Numbered from the stretch's first letter, positions 50,006-60,429 are shown. The stretch: DNA of 64,000 nt from Herbidospora yilanensis (GCF_001570565.1 NZ_BBXE01000013.1:186001-250000), one strand, 5' to 3'. Notes: generated by a model from the sequence alone, not told the origin. Numbers and translations are program-made.

Positions 50006-50494
50006 CTAGATCCTCTCCGGCAGCCGCTCCGCGCTGATCGCCGAGAGCACGGCGGCGACCGCGTCACCGGTCGCGACCCGTGCCGCCGACGCGCCGGTGA
50101 ACGCCGCGTCCCCCCTTGGCAGGGGGTTCGCGGCCTCGAACGCGTCGTGATATCGCGCGGCGAGGTGCTCGGCGAAGGTCTTCCACTTTCCTTTACGGCT
50201 CCGCCCACGGCTGGGCAGTTCCGCGAGCAGCCGCACCACGGCCCGCCACTCGGCGGGCAGCGACTCCCAGTCGGGGTCGGCGGTCCCGGCCCACCGGCGG
50301 GCCCAGCGGGCGCGGGCGTGGGCGTAGCGGACCACGAAACCGGGGTTGGCCCAGGTGCGGGGGAAGTCGGGCCAGGTCTCGGCGGCCAGATTTCCCGGAA
50401 CCTCGGCGAGTTGGTCCCAGGGATACTCCCCGACGACCAGCTCGCCCCTGACGAGATAGGTGGCCTCGGTGGCCCAGTCGCCGACGGGGATCAT
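50006..50494 (-). CDS. Small hypothetical protein in the kinase operon
   Basis: A 162-residue protein I do not recognise. It is Trp/Arg/Ala-rich, with a first part around DWATEATYLVRGELVVGEYP and a second helical part containing a basic SRGRSRKGKWKTFAEHLAARY, which could bind nucleic acid or the kinase. It has no signal peptide or membrane span. The ATG overlaps the kinase stop (ATGA), so it is translationally coupled to it and may be its substrate, effector or inhibitor. Confidence 0.7.
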   Translation of the reverse strand: MIPVGDWATEATYLVRGELVVGEYPWDQLAEVPGNLAAETWPDFPRTWANPGFVVRYAHARARWARRWAGTADPDWESLPAEWRAVVRLLAELPSRGRSRKGKWKTFAEHLAARYHDAFEAANPLPRGDAAFTGASAARVATGDAVAAVLSAISAERLPERI

Positions 50495-51378
50495 CCGGGG
50501 ATCCGGCCGACCACGCGGGCGTACATCCGGGTCGGCGCGACCACGGCCGTCAGGAAGCCCGGCAGGGCGGGGAGGTCGACGGCGTAGCGCTGGAGGTCGG
50601 TGTAGAGCGCGTCGGCGGTCGGCGGGCGCTGGTCGGGCGACTTCTCCAGCAGCGCCCCGACCAGGTCGGCCAGCCCGGCCGGGATGTCGCGGACCCTCGG
50701 CGGGCGCTCCTTGACCTGGCGTTCGTAGACGGCGTAGTCGGTCGGCCCGGTGAAGAGCTGGCGGCCGGTGAGCATCTCGTGCAGCACGCAGCCGAGGGCG
50801 TAGAGGTCGCTGCGGGGGTCGGCCACGCCGCGCTTGATCTGCTCGGGGGCCATGTAGGCGGGCGTGCCGAGGATCTGGCCGGTCCGGGTGAACTGCCCGG
50901 CGTCGGCCTCGCGCAGGATGGCCAGGCCGAAGTCGAGGACCTTGACCGTGCCGTCGGGGCAGAGCATCAGGTTGGTCGGCTTGAGGTCGCGGTGGCAGAT
51001 CGACAACGCGTGGGCGGCCGACAGGACGGCGCACGCCTGGGCCGCGATGGCCGCCGCCCACGGGACCGGCAGCGGCCCGTGCTCGCTGACCACGTCGGCC
51101 ACGGTGACGCCCTCGATGAACTGCATCACCTGGAAGAGCCGCTGCTCGTGGTGGCCGAAGTCGTAGAGGACGGGCGCGCCCGGGTGGTCGAGCCGGGCCA
51201 GGATGCGGGCCTCGCGGATGAACCGGCGCTCCAGCTCCCGGTCGGGCCCGCTGGGGGGACGGAGGAACTTGACCGCCACCTTGCGGTCGAGATGTCTGTC
51301 GTGGCCGCCGTAGACGGCGCCCATCCCGCCCTGGCCGAGCGGGAGGTCGTCCAGTTCATAGCGGTCACCGATGACCAT
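50491..51378 (-). CDS. Soluble Ser/Thr protein kinase
   Basis: A 295-residue kinase with a complete Hanks-type domain: Gly loop LGQGGMGAVYGG, ATP Lys37 (VAVKF), catalytic HRDLKPTN with D131, DFG at 149-151, activation segment TGQILGTPAYMAPEQ, and RSDLYALGCVLHEML. It is mainly kinase domain: there is no membrane span, PASTA repeat or other C-terminal sensor, unlike PknB-type kinases. Its upstream side is the ~70-bp tandem repeat that also contains the methylase stop, and the methylase is the likely upstream operon partner. Confidence 0.93.
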   Translation of the reverse strand: MVIGDRYELDDLPLGQGGMGAVYGGHDRHLDRKVAVKFLRPPSGPDRELERRFIREARILARLDHPGAPVLYDFGHHEQRLFQVMQFIEGVTVADVVSEHGPLPVPWAAAIAAQACAVLSAAHALSICHRDLKPTNLMLCPDGTVKVLDFGLAILREADAGQFTRTGQILGTPAYMAPEQIKRGVADPRSDLYALGCVLHEMLTGRQLFTGPTDYAVYERQVKERPPRVRDIPAGLADLVGALLEKSPDQRPPTADALYTDLQRYAVDLPALPGFLTAVVAPTRMYARVVGRIPG

Positions 51379-51547
51379 GCGGCAACTTTATTGCAGATGT
51401 CCGGCGACTCAGCCCCGTCTTCGCCACGGCACGGACGCCCAGACCATGCCGCACCCGTCCTATCGCAGATGTCCGGTCACTCGACCCGTCTTCACCGCGG
51501 CACGGATGCCCGGACAATGCCGCACCCGTTCTATCGCAGATGTCCGG
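51373..51547. repeat. ~70-bp tandem repeat spanning kinase start and methylase stop
   Basis: Two units of about 70 bp plus a partial third. GCAGATGTCCGG recurs at 51393, 51465 and 51536, and GACCATG-type matches at 51373, 51442 and 51513 (last copy GACAATG). Read on the minus strand, every unit contains a copy of the methylase end (...CATCTGCGATAG or a variant) and of the kinase start context (GCCGCATGGTC or a variant). Only the first copy is the true methylase stop and only the last the true kinase start. Confidence 0.9.
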
Positions 51548-53249
51548 CCGCCAGACCGTCGAGCGCGAGGCGGATGAGTTCCTGGCCTCTTCTGCCCGCC
51601 TCGTGGAGGGCGGTGTCGAGGTCGGCGAGGCGGCGGAAGGAGGCGCCGTATTCGCGCTGGTCGGCCAGGGGCAGCCGGGGGACCTTGGTGCGGCGGGCGT
51701 CGAGGCGGCTGGCGCCGCGGGACAGGCTCGAACCGGCGCGCAGGAAGCCCGCCAGGAAGTCGGCGTCGAGGCGCGCGGGGTCGACGCGGTAGAGGGTGAG
51801 CTGGGGGCCGAGGGCCCAGCCGGTCTCGTGGACGACCCGGACCAGGCCGGTCGGGGTGGCGACCACGTCGCCGGGCTCGATCAGGACCAGGCCGGGGGCG
51901 GGCTCGGCCCAGCCGGTGGGCGGGCCGCCGCCGGCCAGGTCGTCGGCGGTCAGGACGGGCTGGTCGCCCGCGCCGAGGCGGGCCGAGGAGTGGTGGATGG
52001 CCAGCGAGCCGCCCCTGGCCAGCTCGGCGATGGTCGTCATGGGCGGCTCGCGGGGCGGGTCGACCGGGGCGAGCTCGGGCAGGGCGCCGGTCAGGCCGTC
52101 GACGGCGGCGGTGAAGCGGGCGCGGGCGCCCGCGTAGTCGGGCGGCCCGGCGGTGAGGCCGAAGCGCAGCGGGCTGACGTCGACCTCGTCGTCGAGCAGG
52201 TCGAGCACGCTCGTGCCGCCCCTGCCGGTGCGCAGGAACTCGCGCCAGGCCGGTTCGACCGAGCCGAGGTCGCCCGCGGCGTCGAAGAGCAGCACCCGCG
52301 AGGGCGCGCGCTCGCCGGGCTCGGGACGGCGCAGCAACCAGACGTCGCTGGTCCCGGCTGCGATCACAGCCCGCAGCGCGCCGGCCCGGAGCAGGTTCGA
52401 CCGGATGCGGCGGCCCGGACGGCGCGCGGCGGCGGCCGGGGGCATCAGGAGGGTGACGGTGCCGCCGGGGCGGACCCGGGACAGGCAGTGCTGCACCCAG
52501 GCCAGTTCGGGCTCGCCGCGCGGCGGCAGGCCGAACTCCCAGCGGGGATCGGCGGTGAGCTCCTCATAGCCCCAGGTCCGCTCGTTGAAGGGCGGGTCGC
52601 AGACGACCGCGTCGGCACCGCCGGGCAGCCGGTCGGCGCGCAGCGAGTCGCCGGTGTGGACGGTCGCCGCGATCCCCCGCATCCGCAGCCGGGTGGCGGC
52701 GATGCGGGCCGCGGAATAGGAGACGTCCTGGCCGCGCGCGGCCTTGGCGGTGAGCAGCAGCGTGCCCAGCCCGCAGGCGGGGTCGAGCAGCACCCCGCCG
52801 CCCGACAGGCGCACCATCAGGTCGGCCAGGTCGGGCGGGGTGATGGCCAGTTGGCGCGAGTGGGCCTCGGCGTAGCGCTCGCAGAGGAACTCGAAGGCCT
52901 CCAGCCGCCCGCGCTCCTCGGCCAGCCCGGCGACGAGCTGGGTGACCTCGCGGGGCAACGCCGACGGGCGCCCTTCGAGGAAATCGCCCGCGGCCGCCAC
53001 CAGCTCCCCTAGCCTCAGGTCATCGCCGCTGGCCCGGAGGCGCTGCCAGGCCAGGTCGGCGGCCGACAGGGAGAACGGCTTGCCGTTGCGGCGCAGCCAT
53101 TCCTCGACCTCGGTCAGGGAGAACAGCGGGCTGGCGGCGGTTCCGCCGACCGGCTGGGGGAAGTCGTCGTGACGGCGACGCCAGTTTGACACCGCGGCCC
53201 GGCCGACGTCGGCGAGGCGGGCGATGTCACCGGCGTTCACGTAAGTCAC
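51531..53249 (-). CDS. HTH-fused DNA N6-adenine methyltransferase with specificity-like tail
   Basis: A 572-residue methylase. Residues 1-60 form an excisionase/MerR-like helix-turn-helix (IARLADVGRAAVSNWRRR). The HsdM-like methyltransferase domain has helices at 60-140, SAM motif I at about 155-165 (LLDPACGLGTLLL) and catalytic motif IV DPPF at 218-221 (VVCDPPFNERTWG). The C-terminal part (about 380-572) looks like one target-recognition domain of an HsdS subunit, with helix DLDTALHEAGRRGQELI. Modification and specificity are thus in one chain, with no restriction gene nearby. GTG start. Confidence 0.88.
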   Translation of the reverse strand: MTYVNAGDIARLADVGRAAVSNWRRRHDDFPQPVGGTAASPLFSLTEVEEWLRRNGKPFSLSAADLAWQRLRASGDDLRLGELVAAAGDFLEGRPSALPREVTQLVAGLAEERGRLEAFEFLCERYAEAHSRQLAITPPDLADLMVRLSGGGVLLDPACGLGTLLLTAKAARGQDVSYSAARIAATRLRMRGIAATVHTGDSLRADRLPGGADAVVCDPPFNERTWGYEELTADPRWEFGLPPRGEPELAWVQHCLSRVRPGGTVTLLMPPAAAARRPGRRIRSNLLRAGALRAVIAAGTSDVWLLRRPEPGERAPSRVLLFDAAGDLGSVEPAWREFLRTGRGGTSVLDLLDDEVDVSPLRFGLTAGPPDYAGARARFTAAVDGLTGALPELAPVDPPREPPMTTIAELARGGSLAIHHSSARLGAGDQPVLTADDLAGGGPPTGWAEPAPGLVLIEPGDVVATPTGLVRVVHETGWALGPQLTLYRVDPARLDADFLAGFLRAGSSLSRGASRLDARRTKVPRLPLADQREYGASFRRLADLDTALHEAGRRGQELIRLALDGLAAGHLR

Positions 53250-53269
53250 GTGGTCACTCTACACGAAGC

Positions 53270-53310
53270 GTCCACTTGTGAAGTGCTTCAACCAATGTTT
53301 TACTGTGGAC
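53270..53310. promoter_or_regulatory. Candidate operator between divergent methylase and PP2C genes
   Basis: GTCCAC at 53270 and GTGGAC at 53305 are inverted copies, and TGAAG-TG-CTTCA at 53279-53290 is a short symmetric site inside. They fill the 61-bp divergent gap and end at the PP2C start codon. This is a candidate operator for the methylase's HTH; no function is shown. Confidence 0.35.
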
Positions 53311-54141
53311 ATGAACCACAGCACGCTGGGCCTCCGGTACGCCGCCCGTTCCGACGTCGGCCGGCGCCGCCCGGAGAACGAGGACGCCGCCTACGCGAGC
53401 CCTCGCCTGCTCGTCGTCGCCGACGGCATGGGCGGCCACAACTACGGCCAGGTGGCCAGCGCGACCGCGATCCGCGTGCTGTCCGGCGCGCACCTGGAAG
53501 GCGACCCCGTGGTCGCGCTCGAAGGCGCCATCCAGCAGGCGGCGCAGACCCTGAAGGGCATGGCCGACGCCAACCCCGCCCTCAACGGCATGGGCACCAC
53601 CCTGACCGCGATGTTGTGGGACGGCAGCGGCTTCGCGCTGGCCCACGTGGGCGACTCGCGCGGCTACATGCTGCGTGACGGCGTGCTCTACCAGATCACC
53701 CACGACCACACGCTGGTGCAGTCGCTCGTCGACGACGGCCGGATGACCCCCGAGCAGGCGGCCGAGCACCCGCGCCGGTCGATGCTGATGCGGGCGCTGG
53801 AGAGCACCGGCAACGTGAGCCCCGACGTGTCGCACCGGGCCGCCTTCGCGGGCGACCGCTACCTGCTGTGCTCCGACGGCCTGGCGGGCGTGGTCTCGCC
53901 CGAGACGCTGCACGAGCTGCTCACCTCCGTCGCCGACCTCGACCAGCTCGTCACGACCCTCGTCGACCTGGCCAACCGGGGCGGCGGCCCCGACAACATC
54001 ACCTGTGTCGTGGCCGACGTCGTGGCGGGCTGGAGCGGCGACGGACACCCCATCATGGTCGGGTCGGCGTCGGCCGATCAAGACACGCGGCTAGATCAGG
54101 GCGAGGGGACCGGCGGGGACGTACCCCTCCAGACGAGCTGA
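53311..54141 (+). CDS. PP2C-family Ser/Thr phosphatase
   Basis: A 276-residue soluble metal-dependent phosphatase. Motifs in order: RRRPENEDAAY (metal Asp/Glu), VVADGMGGHNYG (metal D38), GMGTTLTAML, HVGDSRGYMLRDG, LLCSDGLAGVV and GGPDNITCVV. No membrane span follows, so it is stand-alone. ATG 53311 is used; a GTG at 53278 is possible. It is divergent from the methylase-kinase operon and could reverse the linked kinase. Its 3' end overlaps the convergent glycosyltransferase gene by 51 bp. Confidence 0.92.
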   Translation: MNHSTLGLRYAARSDVGRRRPENEDAAYASPRLLVVADGMGGHNYGQVASATAIRVLSGAHLEGDPVVALEGAIQQAAQTLKGMADANPALNGMGTTLTAMLWDGSGFALAHVGDSRGYMLRDGVLYQITHDHTLVQSLVDDGRMTPEQAAEHPRRSMLMRALESTGNVSPDVSHRAAFAGDRYLLCSDGLAGVVSPETLHELLTSVADLDQLVTTLVDLANRGGGPDNITCVVADVVAGWSGDGHPIMVGSASADQDTRLDQGEGTGGDVPLQTS

Positions 54142-56070
54142 GCCGAACAGGCGGCCCTCCGCGCGGGCGCGCACGCACACGTAAGAGAAGCGGTCGCCCG
54201 AGTAGACCCGGATCCCGCCGGAGCGGCACTGCCGCATCAGCGTCTCGTCCCACTCCTCGCTGAGGTCGGCGATCCCCAGGTCGACCAGCACCGACCGGCG
54301 GGACACGATCGTGCCGCCGCCGAGTTCGGGCAGGAAACGATATTCGGCGTCGGGCTGGCGCAGCAGGGTCGCCCCGGCCGCGTGGGCGTAGAACGCGGCC
54401 TTGCCGACGATCTCGGTCTCGACCTCGGCGAACCGGCGCAGCGAGTCGGCCAGGTAGTGCTCGCCGTAGAGGTCGCGCGGGTCGATGACGGCCACGTAGT
54501 CGCCGTCGGCCAGCAGCAGCGCGTGGGCCAGCGCCGCCCCCCGCGTCGACATCGGGGCCGACCGGACCACCAGCTCGGGCAGCACACCCTTGTTGTAGCC
54601 CTCCTCCCGGGCTCCGACGGCCTGCCTGGCGGTCTTCTCGACCACCTCCGCGTCGACGCCCTCGGCCACGATGACGAGCTGGTCGGGCCGCCGGCGCTGG
54701 CCGATGATCTGCGTCACCGCCTGGTCGAGCTCCATCTGGTCGCGTACGGCCACCAGCGCCGTCACCACCTGGGTGTTGCGCACGTCGGGCAGCCCGACGG
54801 CGGAGAACACCGGCTCCAGGCGGCCGGTGACCGGGACGGTGGCCCGCCAGGCCAGATGGGCGCGGCGGTCGCGCTCCTGCGGGTCGGCGGCGAGTTCGGC
54901 GGCCCCGGTGGCGACGACCGGGGTGCCGCAGGCCTCGATCTCGGCGATCTCGCGGTCGCTCGCGTCGGGCCCGGCCACGACCACCTCGACCTTGCGCACG
55001 GCGGTCAGGAAGTCGTCGTAGCCGGTCCTGTCGTCGCCCTGGGCGGGCAGCGGGTCGCCGCCCTCGGCGGTGCCGAGCGTGGCCACGCCGCCGGTCCGGC
55101 CGCCCTCGGCGCGGAAGGTGTTGTGCACCCGGGGCTGCACGCTGTGCGGCAGCACCAGCACGCGGTCGTGCCGCAGCGCCGCCCGCCACTCGCGGGCCCG
55201 CTGCTCGGTGGTGGCCAGCACCAGGTCGAACAGCTCGGCGACCGGCACGGCCTTGCCGAGCGAGCCGCCCGAGTGCCAGAAGACGGTCTTGATCCCGCGC
55301 TTCTTGCACGCCTCCACCAGGTCGCGCAGCGCCCGGTCCTTCCCGGCCATCGAGTCGAGCCAGCGCCCGCCGTTGCCCTGGCGCGGCCCGGCGTGCAGCG
55401 ACTCGACGAACAACATCGAGGGCCGGTAGTTGTCCAGCATCGTCGCCCAGTTCTCCGGGCCGAAGTTGGTGACCTGACGCCATTCGTACCGGAGCAGGGC
55501 CTCGGTGCGGCGGTCGACGATCGCCGCGACGGTCATGTACGGCCGGGTCAGCGGCCCCTTCGGCACGGCGAAGTACTCGGTGAGCGGGGTGGAGAACAGG
55601 GGCGCGCGGGGGTCGGGCTCGACCGGCGGGGCCTTGGCCTCCGCGGCGGCGGGCTGGACCGAGGGCTTCTCGACCGGGAAGTCGGTGCGTTTGGGGGCCT
55701 TGCCCGCGTTCGGGGCCGAGGCCCGCACCGCGCGGGCGACCGAACCGGGCTTCTTGGCCTGGACGGCCTCCCCTATCTTGATCCAGCGGTTGCCCTGGAG
55801 CTTGGCCAGTTTCCACTCGGCCACGGCCGTCTGGTACTTCTGCTCGGCCAGTTGCCTGGCGAGCTGGGTGATCTGGCGGTCGGCCTGCTTCTCGGCCGCC
55901 TTACGGGCCGCCTCGGCGTCGCGGGCCCTGGTGAGCGCCTCGGCCTCGGTGCGGGCGGCCTCGTCCAGCCGGGTCTGGTAGTCGGCGAGCAGACGGGCCA
56001 GCTCGGCGGCGCCCTCGGCCTTCTCGACCGCCTGTGCCAGCGCCCGCCGCAGGCTCTCCAGCTCACTCAT
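54091..56070 (-). CDS. Multi-domain glycosyltransferase with coiled coil, CgeB-like and GT2-like parts
   Basis: A 659-residue protein. Residues 1-95 are a long Ala/Glu/Arg coiled coil, 95-150 a basic, Pro-rich linker. The middle part (about 160-400) resembles CgeB/GT-B enzymes: YRPSMLFVESLHAG, KTVFWHSGGSLGKAVP, and a C-terminal lobe with IEACGTPVVATGAAEL. The last part (about 420-640) is a GT-A domain with QVVTALVAVRDQME, ADGDYVAVIDPRDLYGEHYL and GGGTIVSRRSVLVDLG. ATG 56070 has GGAGGAG upstream. It is not in the 32-40 kb cluster but could use the same acceptor. Confidence 0.82.
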   Translation of the reverse strand: MSELESLRRALAQAVEKAEGAAELARLLADYQTRLDEAARTEAEALTRARDAEAARKAAEKQADRQITQLARQLAEQKYQTAVAEWKLAKLQGNRWIKIGEAVQAKKPGSVARAVRASAPNAGKAPKRTDFPVEKPSVQPAAAEAKAPPVEPDPRAPLFSTPLTEYFAVPKGPLTRPYMTVAAIVDRRTEALLRYEWRQVTNFGPENWATMLDNYRPSMLFVESLHAGPRQGNGGRWLDSMAGKDRALRDLVEACKKRGIKTVFWHSGGSLGKAVPVAELFDLVLATTEQRAREWRAALRHDRVLVLPHSVQPRVHNTFRAEGGRTGGVATLGTAEGGDPLPAQGDDRTGYDDFLTAVRKVEVVVAGPDASDREIAEIEACGTPVVATGAAELAADPQERDRRAHLAWRATVPVTGRLEPVFSAVGLPDVRNTQVVTALVAVRDQMELDQAVTQIIGQRRRPDQLVIVAEGVDAEVVEKTARQAVGAREEGYNKGVLPELVVRSAPMSTRGAALAHALLLADGDYVAVIDPRDLYGEHYLADSLRRFAEVETEIVGKAAFYAHAAGATLLRQPDAEYRFLPELGGGTIVSRRSVLVDLGIADLSEEWDETLMRQCRSGGIRVYSGDRFSYVCVRARAEGRLFGSARLEGYVPAGPLALI

Positions 56071-56215
56071 AAACGCCCACTCCTCCAGGTAACGGCGACA
56101 GTCACCATATTCGCAGATCATGGTCTACCTGCAGTGAAACCGTCATTAAGGCACCAAGAGTCCATCTGACGTCCGTAAACTCGTCGGAAAACCACCGATC
56201 GGGGAGGGACCTGAG

Positions 56216-57874
56216 GTGCGCAAGGGAGAGTGGCCGTCGTTCCGGGCCAGGCCGTACGTCTGTGGCGCCTTCGGGCCGTTCTCCCAGGAGCGGCTCGACC
56301 TGCTGGCCCGGTCGGGGCCCACCGTGGAGACGGCCTACGTCACCCGCGACGCCGCCGTGTTGTCGTCGGGCCCGCTCACCATGTACGACTCCTCGCCCAC
56401 CATGGCCGCCTTCTCGTGGGGCGACCGCACCCCGATCGCGGGCGGCGACTGGCTCCACGTGGCCGAGCACTACGAGGCGCCCGGCTTCATCGACGAGCCG
56501 TCGTCGGTCACCCTGCACACCGGCGCGTTCGGCCTGATCGACGTCTACTACCTGACCGACGGCGACGCGGTCTACTTCTCGGGCCTGATCGAGCCGCTGC
56601 TCGCCCTCGCGCGCAAGCCCCATGTGGTGAACTGGAACGCCTGGGCGGCGATACTCAAGCTGACGTACCCGCTGCTCGAAGACACCCCCTACGCCGAGGT
56701 CAGGCGCCTCCCGGGGGCGACCGCGCTGTCGTGGTCGCGCGACCGGCGCCGGTTGTCGGTCGACAAGCGGGCCCCCCGATGGGTTCGCGAGGAGCCCTTC
56801 GACCACGGCGTCACCGCCCACGACATCGTCAGCCTGCTGCACGAGTCGCTGAAGCCGTACGAGAAGGTGCTGGTGCCCGTCAGCGGCGGCTACGACTCCC
56901 GGCTGCTGGCGAGCGTGGCCGTGGCGCAGGGCAAGGACGTCGTCTCGTGGACGACCAGCCCCGACGACGGCCTCGACAACGACATCGACTTCGCGATCGC
57001 GGTCACCCGCGAGCTCGGCATCCCCCACCGGGTCATCGAGCAGAACGCGGCCGACTTCCCGGCCGAGGCCCTGTGGGCCGCCCGCAGGCTGGAGTTCCTG
57101 ACCAGCCACCACGCCTGGTACTCGCCGTTCGCCCGCGAGGTCCACGAGGGCGGCCGTCCCGTGGTCGACGGCCTGGCCGGCGGCCCGCTGATGAAGAACT
57201 TCCTGATGTCGGCCGCCGCGGCGGCCACCACCCCGCTGGAACGCCGTCAGGCGCTGCTGAGGTCGATGACCACCGGCGACGCCCACATCCCGGTGCTCGG
57301 CGAGGGCGCGCTGGCCTGGATGGACGACGTCGTCGAGACCACCTTCGCGCAGGCCACCTCGATGCTGAACGGCCACCGCAGCGAACTCGCCCTGAGCGTG
57401 CTGCACACCCGCACCGCCCGGGGCATCGCCCGCTCCCCCGTCAACCTCGTCGGCCCCGAGGCCACCCCGGTCTTCCCGTTCCTGCACCCCGGCTTCTTCG
57501 ACGCCGCCCTGTCGGTCCCGGTCGGCCGCAAGGAGGGCGGCAAGTTCTACCGGGAGATCCTGTGGGCCGCCAACCCCCGGGTCGCCTCGCTGCCGTCGAC
57601 CAACGGCGGCCTGCCGCACCGCCGCGTGCCGCTGCGCTCGGCCTCGGCCTGGGCGCGCGAGTGGAACCACACGATGCTCCGCCGGGTGGCCCGGGTCCCG
57701 GGACTGCTCTCGCCCCAGATGGCCGACGTGGTCGAGGCCGGGCCCGACGCGCTGGCCGGGTTCGGGTCGTGGAACTCGCGGTTCTGGTTGCGCGGGCTGG
57801 TGCTGTTCGGCGCCTGGCTCACCGACTACGACGAGGTGCTCGGTGATCTCACACCTCCGTGGAGCGCCCGTTAG
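56216..57874 (+). CDS. Asparagine-synthase-like protein, no N-terminal Cys
   Basis: A 552-residue protein. The N-terminal half (about 1-190) looks like a degenerate Ntn/glutaminase-like fold without the Cys2 nucleophile needed for glutamine hydrolysis. The C-terminal half (about 200-500) is an ATP-pyrophosphatase domain with the PP loop SGGYDSR at 223-229 and VNLVGPEATPVFPFLHPGFF. Related enzymes activate a carboxylate with ATP and form an amide or ring (asparagine, beta-lactam or lasso-peptide type). The GTG has GGGAGGGACCTGAG upstream. It may modify a peptide or sugar acid of the envelope; no precursor peptide was found beside it. Confidence 0.78.
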   Translation: MRKGEWPSFRARPYVCGAFGPFSQERLDLLARSGPTVETAYVTRDAAVLSSGPLTMYDSSPTMAAFSWGDRTPIAGGDWLHVAEHYEAPGFIDEPSSVTLHTGAFGLIDVYYLTDGDAVYFSGLIEPLLALARKPHVVNWNAWAAILKLTYPLLEDTPYAEVRRLPGATALSWSRDRRRLSVDKRAPRWVREEPFDHGVTAHDIVSLLHESLKPYEKVLVPVSGGYDSRLLASVAVAQGKDVVSWTTSPDDGLDNDIDFAIAVTRELGIPHRVIEQNAADFPAEALWAARRLEFLTSHHAWYSPFAREVHEGGRPVVDGLAGGPLMKNFLMSAAAAATTPLERRQALLRSMTTGDAHIPVLGEGALAWMDDVVETTFAQATSMLNGHRSELALSVLHTRTARGIARSPVNLVGPEATPVFPFLHPGFFDAALSVPVGRKEGGKFYREILWAANPRVASLPSTNGGLPHRRVPLRSASAWAREWNHTMLRRVARVPGLLSPQMADVVEAGPDALAGFGSWNSRFWLRGLVLFGAWLTDYDEVLGDLTPPWSAR

Positions 57875-58028
57875 ATCACGCCGAGTAGCCGTCTGACAAC
57901 CGACGGAAAGCCCGCAGTAAGGGCTACGTAACCGTTCTTTGTCAGGGGCTACCGGGTGGTACCTTCTCCGGAAGGCCGCGCTGAGCTGCGGACATACCCA
58001 ATTTTCTTTCCCCGTGGAGCGAGGTCTG

Positions 58029-59735
<1,707 letters not shown>

Positions 59736-59746
59736 GCTTTCGCGGC

Positions 59747-60424
59747 ATGGCAGGCCGTCCCTTAAACGAGTTGGTGGAACCCGGTTGGGCGAAGGCCCTC
59801 GAACCGGTCGCGGACAAGATCGCCGAGATGGGCGACTTCCTCCGGAATGAGATCGCGGAAGGCAGGCAGTACCTTCCCGCGGGCGAGAACGTCCTGCGGG
59901 CCTTCAAACAGCCCTTCGCCGACGTGCGGGTGCTCATCATGGGTCAGGACCCCTATCCGACCCCCGGGCACCCCATCGGGCTGAGCTTCTCGGTGGCCGA
60001 AGACGTCAGGCCGATCCCGGGAAGCCTCCGCAACATCTACACCGAGCTGATGGAGGACCTGGGCCTGCCCAAGCCCTCCAACGGCGACCTGACCCCGTGG
60101 ACCGAGAACGGGGTCCTGCTCCTCAACCGCGTCCTGACGGTGATGCCGGGCAAGCCGGCCTCCCATCGGGGCAAGGGCTGGGAGGAGGTCACCGAACAGG
60201 CCATCAAGGCGCTCGTCGAGCGCGGCGGCCCGCTGGTGGCGATCCTGTGGGGCCGCGACGCGCGGAACCTGCGCCCCATGCTGGGCCAGGTCCCGTGCAT
60301 CGAGTCGGCCCACCCGAGCCCGCTGTCGGCCCGGAGCGGCTTCTTCGGCTCCAAGCCGTTCAGCAAGGCCAACGAGATGCTGGAGCGGCAGGGCGCGACG
60401 CCCGTCGACTGGAAACTCCCCTGA
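59747..60424 (+). CDS. ung: Uracil-DNA glycosylase, family 1
   Basis: A 225-residue UDG that removes uracil from DNA. Motif A is [19 protein letters not shown] with catalytic D68; the second motif is [21 protein letters not shown] with H189. Length is normal. It begins 11 bp after treS and may be cotranscribed. The stop is followed within 6 bases by the hairpin of an IS605 relic. Confidence 0.95.
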   Translation: MAGRPLNELVEPGWAKALEPVADKIAEMGDFLRNEIAEGRQYLPAGENVLRAFKQPFADVRVLIMGQDPYPTPGHPIGLSFSVAEDVRPIPGSLRNIYTELMEDLGLPKPSNGDLTPWTENGVLLLNRVLTVMPGKPASHRGKGWEEVTEQAIKALVERGGPLVAILWGRDARNLRPMLGQVPCIESAHPSPLSARSGFFGSKPFSKANEMLERQGATPVDWKLP

Positions 60425-60429
60425 CCTCG

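Noticed and set aside
51373-51547. Possible CRISPR or small satellite at the kinase/methylase junction
   Set aside because: Fewer than three full units, no spacer structure, and the units copy gene-end sequences.
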